Below, in pieces: positions 1 through 5,972 of a DNA stretch of 8,899 bases. The notes under the pieces were generated by a model that saw only the letters and a list, made by a program, of their open reading frames with translations, ran no database searches and was not told where the DNA came from. Every line of letters starts with the position of its first letter. Within the stretch, counting starts at the first letter, position 1. The DNA is from a bacterium UBA1459 (GTDB taxonomy: Bacteria > Pseudomonadota > Alphaproteobacteria > CAJXXZ01 > UBA1459). The DNA is taken from positions 16,526 through 25,424 of the forward strand of contig DCST01000006.1 in the NCBI GenBank assembly GCA_002325765.1. The letters run 5' to 3'. The position numbers and the translations under genes were made by a program.

Positions 1-268
1 AGGATATGATATTATCTGATTTCTCTATAGAGAGTATATTTAGATTATCTATTTCATATAATATATTTTCTATAGATGTACCTGAAATTATTTTTCTTCT
101 TCCTTGATGTATAATTTGCACATCATAATAGGTTGTATCAATATTCTTATTGTATATATCTGGGCCATACTGAGAATATTCATCCTTGTTTACTGTTTTT
201 TTTACAAAAGTAATATTATCATATTTATTTCCATACTTTTCTATATATTGATTTAAATCTGTTGACAT
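1..268 (-). CDS. Hypothetical protein, N-terminal part only (runs off left edge)
   Basis: An open frame on the minus strand starts at ATG (268-266) and stays open for 89 codons to the window edge, so the C-terminus is missing. The product begins MSTDLNQYIEKYGNKYDN and is hydrophilic, rich in Tyr, Asn, Ile and Asp, with no signal peptide or membrane segment. I do not recognise the family. The start is supported by being the first ATG in the frame and by -10-like boxes directly upstream on the minus strand: TATAAT touching the ATG (269-274) and TATAAC ending 7 nt before it (276-281). No Shine-Dalgarno sequence precedes it. It is divergent from ftsW, with 53 bp between the two starts. A protein-like composition and 89 codons without a stop in DNA this AT-rich argue for a real gene. 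Its function is unknown. Confidence 0.7.
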   Translation of the reverse strand, partial: MSTDLNQYIEKYGNKYDNITFVKKTVNKDEYSQYGPDIYNKNIDTTYYDVQIIHQGRRKIISGTSIENILYEIDNLNILSIEKSDNIIS

Positions 269-275
269 ATTATAG

Positions 276-283
276 GTTATAAT
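276..283. promoter_or_regulatory. Putative overlapping divergent -10 boxes between the left gene and ftsW
   Basis: TATAAT at 278-283 on the plus strand could serve ftsW with a leader of roughly 30 nt. On the minus strand TATAAC (276-281) overlaps it and lies 7 nt from the ATG of the left gene, the spacing seen at other genes in this window. No -35 box sits at standard distance from either. AT-rich DNA makes such hexamers common, so this is tentative. Confidence 0.35.
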
Positions 284-321
284 AAAACTCTTATAAATAT
301 AAATTATGTTATTTTTATTAT

Positions 322-1428
322 GTGAAGTACTGGTTTTGGTCCTTAAATAAAATAATATTTTCAATTGTATTATTTTTGCAATTTATCAGTATTGTGATTA
401 TACTTAAATTATCATATACAATTGGACAAAGATTTTCTACAGAAAATGATTTAATATATTTTGCTAAACATTTATTTATTTGTATTATAGGCTGGATTTT
501 ACTATATTATACCTCAAGACAAAATTCTAATCGCCTTATAGTTATGTTTGAATATATGTTTTATATAGTGTTATTTGTAACTTTTGGTACTGCAATATTT
601 GGTACAAAAATTAACGGAGTTCGTAGATGGATTTCTTTAAAAGTATTTTCATTACAATCTTCAGAATTTTTAAAATTATTTCTGCCTTTTATTTTAAGTA
701 AATATTTAAGTGAAAATAAACATAAATTAGTAGTTTTTCATGTTGGTATATCTTGTGCCGCTTGTTTACTACAACCTGATTTAGGTATGACAATATTAAT
801 AAGTATTACTGCCGCATCTCAAATCTTATTTCATAATCAAAAAATTAAACAATATATTTTATTTGCAATTAGTATACTGAGTGTAGGTATACTTACTTTA
901 ATTGTATCTGCTAAGTATGCACATAATAGATTTAGAATTTTTTTTGGAAAAGAAACAGGATTTCAAATTAATCAAAGTTTAAAAGCGCTATCATCTTCAT
1001 ATTTTATTGGAGAAAATATTAATGTATACATACCAGACTCTCATTGTGATTTTATATTTAGTGCAATTTGTAATGGATTGGGATCTATATTTGGATATAT
1101 TATTATTTTATGTCCAATTATTTTATCGGTAATTATGATACAATTTTTATTTTTCATTACTTATAATACAGAAACAAATAAATACTATAACAAAATAAAT
1201 TTTGAACCTTTATATGATTATCGAATTACTTTAATTGTAATTAGTTTATTATTTCAATTTAGTTTTCAGTCTTATTTTCATATTTTATCTAATTTGGCTT
1301 TAGTACCAACCAAGGGAGTTACTTTACCTTTAGTAAGTTATGGAGGTAGTTCTATACTTGCAAATATGATATTATTTGGATATTTACTTTCACTTACAAA
1401 AAGAGAACTGCATATAAAACAATTATGA
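322..1428 (+). CDS. ftsW: FtsW, SEDS-family septal peptidoglycan glycosyltransferase
   Basis: FtsW is a polytopic inner-membrane protein that polymerises lipid II into septal glycan strands together with the transpeptidase FtsI. The 368-residue product is close to family length and has about nine or ten hydrophobic segments. SEDS motifs visible: GVRRW (99-103), LQSSEF (111-116, replacing the usual QPSE), QPDLGM (151-156), PDSHCDFIF (238-246, with the conserved Asp at 243), and a C-terminal PTKGVTLP plus SYGGSS (329-344). The PTKG...LP form favours FtsW over RodA. The start is GTG at 322: this frame closes at TAA 283-285 and holds no ATG before that point. Oddities: the stretch before PDSH lacks the usual Gly-rich G-x-G and Lys, and the E-E-L-G after DFIF reads N-G-L-G. 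It ends in TGA, 7 bp before pth, and no mur/fts neighbours flank it. The identification is firm; FtsW rather than RodA is very likely. Confidence 0.9.
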   Translation: MKYWFWSLNKIIFSIVLFLQFISIVIILKLSYTIGQRFSTENDLIYFAKHLFICIIGWILLYYTSRQNSNRLIVMFEYMFYIVLFVTFGTAIFGTKINGVRRWISLKVFSLQSSEFLKLFLPFILSKYLSENKHKLVVFHVGISCAACLLQPDLGMTILISITAASQILFHNQKIKQYILFAISILSVGILTLIVSAKYAHNRFRIFFGKETGFQINQSLKALSSSYFIGENINVYIPDSHCDFIFSAICNGLGSIFGYIIILCPIILSVIMIQFLFFITYNTETNKYYNKINFEPLYDYRITLIVISLLFQFSFQSYFHILSNLALVPTKGVTLPLVSYGGSSILANMILFGYLLSLTKRELHIKQL

Positions 1429-1435
1429 TTATATT

Positions 1436-1966
1436 ATGATTATACAACAAGCTCAAAGTAAGATTTTAAAAATACTAGTAGTTGGTCTTGGTAATATTGG
1501 ATATAAAAATACTCGTCATAATTTAGGGGCAGATTATTTATATTATGTACTTCAGAATTATACATATAAAAAAGTTGATACTAATTTATATATAGTGCAA
1601 GTTAATTATTTATATATACTTTTTTACTTAACGCCGGATATAATGAATATTTCTGGTAAAAATGTCTCAAGAATATACCGTAAATATGCATGTAATAAAA
1701 TGATAGTTTTTGTTGATGATTTAGATACAAAATTAGGTAAATATAAATTAAGAGATAATAATAATGCTAATGGACATAATGGTATAAAAAGCATTAATGA
1801 ATTTATGAAATTTAACTACTCAATTGTAAGATTAGGTATAGGTCGACCAGAAAATAATATATCTGATTATGTATTACAGAAATTTACAGAAGATGAACAA
1901 AAAATACTAGAAGATATGTTTAAAAACATAGATTTTTATCAGAATATTATCTTAAAATTAGTATAA
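1436..1966 (+). CDS. pth: Peptidyl-tRNA hydrolase (bacterial Pth family)
   Basis: Pth cleaves the ester bond of peptidyl-tRNAs released from stalled ribosomes and recycles tRNA; it is a soluble, usually essential enzyme. Family signatures in order: VVGLGN (15-20, Asn20 matching E. coli Asn10), TRHNLG (26-31, His28 matching the catalytic His20), MNISG (70-74), VDDLD (93-97, Asp94 matching Asp93), NGHNG (112-116, Asn115 matching Asn114), and RLGIGRP (132-138). All catalytic and tRNA-contact positions I can place are kept. At 176 residues it is shorter than the usual 185-195, lacking most of the basic C-terminal tail. The Gly-rich stretch before GHNG is replaced by Asn-rich DNNNANGHNG. ATG 1436 lies 7 bp after the ftsW stop, so co-transcription with ftsW is likely. 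No Shine-Dalgarno sequence precedes it. It ends in TAA. Confidence 0.93.
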   Translation: MIIQQAQSKILKILVVGLGNIGYKNTRHNLGADYLYYVLQNYTYKKVDTNLYIVQVNYLYILFYLTPDIMNISGKNVSRIYRKYACNKMIVFVDDLDTKLGKYKLRDNNNANGHNGIKSINEFMKFNYSIVRLGIGRPENNISDYVLQKFTEDEQKILEDMFKNIDFYQNIILKLV

Positions 1967-1967
1967 T

Positions 1968-2546
1968 ATGATAGTCATATATGCTATAGAAAATAATATA
2001 AAAGAGAATAAATAATATAATTAGTATATATAAAGAAGATCAAAGAAATGAGGTAGAATTTATATCTTTATATATTAATTTTATTTAGTGATTACATATA
2101 AAAATATATAACAATTAAAAACAACAAGAGAAAAGTATATATATATTCAATTAGAAATATAAAGATTTATACCAATAAAATAAATATCATAAATAAAGAA
2201 ATAAAAAATAATGTTGCAATTTTATATAAACATGAATTTACAACAATTATTTCAGATAAATATAATAATGTAAATATATTAGTCTCGAATATAAATAATA
2301 ATATTGATTATCTATTAGAAAATATAAAATATGTTATTAAAAATAGTAATTAAAAAAAAATTAAAATTATTAAGAATAGCGTAAATAAAAAATATCTTAA
2401 TAAATAAGTTAATTTTGTATATAGGTCAATCTATAAATTTAATAAATGAATTAAAGAGTGATATTAATATATATTTATTAGATAATCAGTTATATATCAC
2501 TATCTTAGAAGTATTATTTAGATTATCATCATTATTAATATATTAG
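1968..2546 (+). pseudogene. Decayed gene remnant of unknown function (about 190 codons)
   Basis: This stretch has no long open frame, but protein-like pieces continue each other across frames. ATG 1968 opens a 15-codon piece (MIVIYAIENNIKENK). A second piece follows in frame 1 (about 2014-2088, including EDQRNEVEFISLYINF). A third in frame 2 is open from 2102 to TAA at about 2354, with VAILYKHEFTTIIS near 2213-2254 and no usable start codon. A fourth in frame 0 is open from 2385 to TAG 2544-2546, containing GQSINLINELKSDINIY. G+C is very low (8 of 60 bases in 2161-2220). TATAAT (1962-1967) touches ATG 1968, so the gene may once have had its own promoter. I read it as a heavily decayed coding sequence, but noncoding AT-rich DNA could mimic part of this. 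The family is not recognised. Confidence 0.5.
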
Positions 2547-2611
2547 AAATGAAATAAGTATTTTTTAAAGAATTAAAAAAATCAGAAAAAAAGAAATACA
2601 AATAATTCAAA

Positions 2612-2617
2612 TATAAT
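2612..2617 (+). promoter_or_regulatory. Possible relic -10 box of the long pseudogene
   Basis: TATAAT is followed after exactly 6 nt by the first codon of the hydrophobic N-terminal stretch of the pseudogene, the same spacing as between TATAAT and ATG at the intact gene at 3646. The codon at 2624 is AAT rather than ATG, so a start seems to have been lost. Chance is possible in such AT-rich DNA. Confidence 0.3.
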
Positions 2618-2623
2618 ATTGAT

Positions 2624-3622
2624 AATAATAATTTTATTCTCTTTTTTTTATGGTTGTTATGGCCAAAATCACACATAATAATCGTAAAAGAAAAACAAGA
2701 TGAAATAATTATTAATATACTCAAAGAAGAAAATAATAAATTACAATCAGAAAATCATAACTTAAAAGAAGAAAATAAAAAAATATCTGATATAAAAATG
2801 GCAGAAATATCTATATTATTAGAAAAAGCCAAGCAAGCAGAACAAGAAAAACAAAGAGAGATATAACTTACTAAATTTAAATATCAAAAACAAGAAGCAA
2901 CTCGGAGAGAAACAGAAAAGCAAAAAAGAATTCAGAAAGAAAAAAAGAAAAAAGAACAAGAAGAGAAAAGAAAACAAGATGAAATAAATTATAAAAAAGC
3001 AGATAAAAAAAAGAAAAGATAATATTGATATACAAAGAACAAAAGATAATGAAGATGCTCAATAATATAATGAATTTCAGAAAAAAAAGAAAAAGATATT
3101 ATTGATTTAAGAAAAAAGTTCTAATGTAGATGAAATATTTTTATGTTTTCAGTTAATAGATGAAATAGAATCTATAAGAAAAGATATAGATATCATGCTT
3201 AATATTTCTTATGAGATATTTAGTTCAAGATGTTATGCTGATATTAGATCTGTATTACCTCAAGAAATATTTGATAATTTTATAACATAAAAATAAATAA
3301 GATTATCTCAAAAAAGTCAATTAAGACCAATTGATTATGTATGTTGTATATCAGTATTAGAAAAATATATTAATGATAAAATAAAACTATTATCATTAGA
3401 TTTGCAATAAAGTATTAATATTTTTATAAACAATCTTAAAAAAGAAAAAGCAAAATATTCAATAATATCAATATATCATCACAATTTAAATTCTTCTGTA
3501 AAAACTAGATATGATCATTTATTTCAAATATTTAGTACTGCTAAATAATATACAAAGATAATAGCATTTCTGATAAATTAATCGATGGTATCAAACATAA
3601 TATAACAGTAGTATGGAAATAA
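2624..3622 (+). pseudogene. Broken gene: membrane-anchored coiled-coil-type protein with seven in-frame TAA stops
   Basis: Frame 2 encodes a hydrophobic N-terminus (NFILFFLWLL), then a Lys/Glu-rich coiled coil (KEENNKLQSENHNLKEEN and on). It continues past an in-frame TAA (2864-2866) with the same composition up to about 3003. An 8-A run at 3005-3012 then marks a shift to frame 0, which stays protein-like to about 3555 despite TAA at 3063, 3108, 3288, 3294, 3408 and 3546. This part includes DEIESIRKDIDIMLNISYEI and LRPIDYVCCISVLEKYIND. A second shift near 3550-3557 returns to frame 2 for the C-terminus, ending SDKLIDGIKHNITVVWK and TAA 3620-3622. The rebuilt length is about 333 codons, close to the intact downstream genes (379 and 360), and the plan matches the gene at 3646. 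A fragment could begin at TTG 2654, giving 70 residues, but a functional product is unlikely. Confidence 0.75.
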
Positions 3623-3630
3623 TGATAATT

Positions 3631-3639
3631 TGATATAAT
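3631..3639 (+). promoter_or_regulatory. Extended -10 promoter of the gene at 3646
   Basis: TGATATAAT is a perfect extended -10 element (TG-N-TATAAT). The box ends 6 nt before ATG 3646, so transcription would begin at or within a base or two of the start codon and the mRNA would be leaderless. No -35-like hexamer lies 16-18 bp upstream, which is typical of extended -10 promoters. Confidence 0.55.
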
Positions 3640-3645
3640 ATTTGT

Positions 3646-4785
3646 ATGTTAACCTATAATACTTCTAAATCATCAGATAAGTCTAATAATATTTTATTTA
3701 TTGGTGGTATTATTGGTGGATTATTATTATTTTTGTTGATATATATTGTAGTAAAAGGTAATAATAGAAAAACACCTGAAGATGAATATAAACCTAAAGA
3801 TAATGAAGAAAAAAAGCATAAATCAGATGATAATGAACAGAAGTTGAGAGAAGCAGAAAAACATAGAAAAGATTTGGAATCAAAATATATAGAAATAGAA
3901 CAAAAATTGAACAAAGATAATGAAAAGAGGCGTAGAGAAGCAGAGGAACAAAGACGCAAAGATGATGAAGATAGAAGACGGAGAGAATATATAGAAAATA
4001 ACAAAAGAATAGAAAAAGATTCTATAACAAAAGCAGCATTTAGAGAAGAGGTTAAAAAAATCTTCGATAAAATGGATTCAGATCATGAAATGTTGCAAGA
4101 ATTATTGAAGTTAAAAAACAAATCAGATCTTTCAGAAGAAGATAAAAATAAAATAATAGATGATTTAGCATGGTATAAAGATACACAAAAAAGCAATAAG
4201 CACCATGACACACAAATCGCAAAAATAAAAGAACTATTCCAAAAAAATAACGAGCAATATGAAAAAAGAAAAGAAGAAAGAGATACTCTAAAAGCAAAAT
4301 CTTCAAATATTAAACTGATACTTAATTTAGAAGAATTACAATATAAATTAAAAAACAATATATATAATGTTAATAAATGGATAACAGGAAAAATTTCATT
4401 TGAAGATTTTAATGCGAGTTATGTTTTCCAAAATCAAGGTATATTATTACAAGAAGAAATACTAAAAATATATAATAAAGAGAAAGATAAAATATCTAAA
4501 TTGACACCTATAAAAAGTATATCTATTGAACCAGAAATAGAAAAACAGTATAAATTATTATCACCTGAAGATAAATTACTATTAGATAATTATAAGCAAG
4601 AAAAAGATCCGAATGATTATAATATTTTTAATTCTAATCTATTAATAGAAACAAATACTTTACTTTTTAATAAAATTATTAAAAATATAGAAACTATAAT
4701 CTACTATATTTCAGATGCAAATATTAAAGAGGAATTAAAAAGTATTAAACAATCAGCAGAAGAAAATCTTAAAAGTATTTTATAG
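3646..4785 (+). CDS. Hypothetical protein: single membrane segment plus charged coiled coil
   Basis: The 379-residue product was not recognised as a known family. A short polar N-terminus (1-15) is followed by one strong membrane segment at about 16-36 with GG-x-x-GG (ILFIGGIIGGLLLFL). Residues about 40-128 are extremely charged and predicted coiled coil (for example RRREAEEQRRKDDEDRRRRE). The rest (130-379) looks mostly helical and polar, without Cys, recognised catalytic motifs or nucleotide-binding motifs. The lack of a positively charged stretch before the membrane segment and the basic region after it suggest the bulk may face the cytoplasm, but topology is uncertain. ATG 3646 is chosen because it is the first start in the frame and lies 6 nt after a perfect extended -10; no Shine-Dalgarno sequence exists. 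It ends in TAG. The plan resembles the upstream pseudogene. A structural, scaffold or host-interaction role is only a guess. Confidence 0.8.
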   Translation: MLTYNTSKSSDKSNNILFIGGIIGGLLLFLLIYIVVKGNNRKTPEDEYKPKDNEEKKHKSDDNEQKLREAEKHRKDLESKYIEIEQKLNKDNEKRRREAEEQRRKDDEDRRRREYIENNKRIEKDSITKAAFREEVKKIFDKMDSDHEMLQELLKLKNKSDLSEEDKNKIIDDLAWYKDTQKSNKHHDTQIAKIKELFQKNNEQYEKRKEERDTLKAKSSNIKLILNLEELQYKLKNNIYNVNKWITGKISFEDFNASYVFQNQGILLQEEILKIYNKEKDKISKLTPIKSISIEPEIEKQYKLLSPEDKLLLDNYKQEKDPNDYNIFNSNLLIETNTLLFNKIIKNIETIIYYISDANIKEELKSIKQSAEENLKSIL

Positions 4786-4794
4786 TTAAAATCA

Positions 4795-4800
4795 TATAAT
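4795..4800 (+). promoter_or_regulatory. -10 box of the gene at 4808
   Basis: TATAAT lies in the 22-bp gap between genes and ends 7 nt before ATG 4808, again predicting a leaderless or near-leaderless mRNA. The three bases upstream are TCA, so the extended TG element is absent, and no good -35 is seen at standard distance. Read-through from the upstream gene is also possible. Confidence 0.45.
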
Positions 4801-4807
4801 ATTAAGT

Positions 4808-5890
4808 ATGTTTTTAGTCTACTCGTCTAATATAGTTAAAAAACCTAATGTTTTATTTATAAAATTTTCGTCCGTATCGATTATGTGTGCGCGGTCACCA
4901 ATGAATATAATAATATGTGTAATAAATAAGGATAAAAGTAAAATTGGCCCATATCAACCAAATATAAATGAATTAGCAGACACACAACAAGATAATACTG
5001 TTTTTACAGATGAGATAAACAGACTTAAAAAAGATAAAAAAGAATTGCAAAAACAGATAAATAACCAAAAACTAGAATCTGAAAAAAATAACACAGAATT
5101 AATGAAAATGCTTGATAAAATGCAACAATTAGATAAGGACAAGCAACAAAAAATAACACAACAATTAGAAGATATTAAAAAACATGAACAAATTATTAAA
5201 GAATTCAATAAAATTAAAGATTTAGAAGCGCGTGACAAAAAACAAAAAATAACAGAATTAATAGAAACAAAAATAGAACAAGAAAAACAAATACAAAATT
5301 TATTGATACAAATAGGCACACTAAACCAAGATTTGCAGGAAAGACAAAACAAGGAAGAACAATATCTACAAAAAATAAGAGAATTAAACGAAAATACACA
5401 ATATATTATAAAAGTTATAGAAAAAGAACCAGAGTATCAACAGATTATAAAAACTATTCAAAAATCTGAAAATCCTAAAAGTATCATAGAAGAAAAAGTA
5501 CATGATATTGTCAGTCCTTTATTTAAAGGTCTTCCTGAATCTCAATCAAAAACAATAACTAATTTATTAACATTAGGTCTTTCAGGATTCAAAAATATAT
5601 TTTCTATATTAGAAGACTTAGAAAAAATATTACCTAATTTAGATAATATAATAAATAAATTATTAGATAATATACCTGGACTATTAGCATCAAAAACACA
5701 GTTGCTAGAATTATTAAAATATGTTTTACCTAAGGAAATTTTACAATTATTAGAGGATATTATATTAAGTATGGATTTCTCTAACCTCTATAGCGCACTT
5801 TTATTGCCATATAAAATAAGTAAAGCACAGGCAAAAGTTCATCAATATTTCACAACGAAATTTCCAAATATTTATAGAGAGGTACGATAA
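4808..5890 (+). CDS. Hypothetical coiled-coil protein with Leu-rich helical C-terminal region
   Basis: The 360-residue product was not recognised. Residues 1-40 are mixed and weakly hydrophobic (NIIICVIN at 33-40) without a clear signal peptide. Residues about 66-205 form a long Lys/Glu/Gln-rich coiled coil (for example RLKKDKKELQKQINNQ). Residues 225-360 are a Leu/Ile-rich, probably amphipathic helical domain (ILPNLDNIINKLLDNIPG, LLELLKYVLPKEILQLLE) ending in the basic tail YREVR. ATG 4808 is supported by TATAAT 7 nt upstream. ATG 4901 (residue 32) is an alternative, and between the two lies a short GC-rich patch unlike the rest of the window. No Shine-Dalgarno sequence precedes either. It lies 22 bp after the 3646 gene on the same strand. 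Membrane binding through the C-terminal helices or secretion to the host is possible but unproven. Confidence 0.78.
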   Translation: MFLVYSSNIVKKPNVLFIKFSSVSIMCARSPMNIIICVINKDKSKIGPYQPNINELADTQQDNTVFTDEINRLKKDKKELQKQINNQKLESEKNNTELMKMLDKMQQLDKDKQQKITQQLEDIKKHEQIIKEFNKIKDLEARDKKQKITELIETKIEQEKQIQNLLIQIGTLNQDLQERQNKEEQYLQKIRELNENTQYIIKVIEKEPEYQQIIKTIQKSENPKSIIEEKVHDIVSPLFKGLPESQSKTITNLLTLGLSGFKNIFSILEDLEKILPNLDNIINKLLDNIPGLLASKTQLLELLKYVLPKEILQLLEDIILSMDFSNLYSALLLPYKISKAQAKVHQYFTTKFPNIYREVR

Positions 5891-5958
5891 GGATTAAAAT
5901 CAAAAAAATTTCAATATTTATGCTTTAGAAACATTTTCGTAATATTTTTATATGTTTA

Positions 5959-5967
5959 TGTTATAAT
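5959..5967 (+). promoter_or_regulatory. Extended -10 promoter of the large gene at 5973
   Basis: TGTTATAAT is a second perfect TG-N-TATAAT element; it ends 5 nt before ATG 5973. The 82-bp gap after the previous gene shows no convincing terminator hairpin and no good -35 hexamer at standard spacing. As at 3646, the predicted transcript would start at or very near the start codon. Confidence 0.52.
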
Positions 5968-5972
5968 ATATC

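Noticed and set aside
262..283. Perfect TTGACA (262-267) as a -35 for TATAAT (278-283)
   Set aside because: The spacer is only 10 bp, too short for a standard promoter, and TTGACA overlaps the start codon of the divergent gene.
1966..1980. Inverted repeat ATATGA-TAG-TCATAT at the pth stop, possible terminator
   Set aside because: The stem is 6 bp of almost only A-T pairs with a 3-nt loop and no following T run. Such repeats arise easily at this base composition.
2650..2703. Short frame starting ATG 2650 (MVVMAKITHNNRKRKTR)
   Set aside because: It is seventeen codons, out of frame with the coiled-coil coding that runs through the same bases, with no supporting signals.
2518..2724. Minus-strand open frame of 68 codons opposite the start of the pseudogene
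   Set aside because: It is a hydrophobic low-complexity translation of AT-rich DNA overlapping the end of one pseudogene and the start of the next; there is no supporting start context.
2864..3548. TAA might be a sense codon (for example Gln), which would open most of 2624-3622
   Set aside because: TAA ends pth and the 4808 gene, never occurs inside about 2,250 codons of the five clear reading frames, and frameshifts would still be needed. Pseudogene decay explains it better.
3646..4785. TolA-like protein (membrane anchor plus charged helix)
   Set aside because: Only the general layout matches. No TolA C-terminal domain signature and no tolB/pal/tolQR neighbours are seen.
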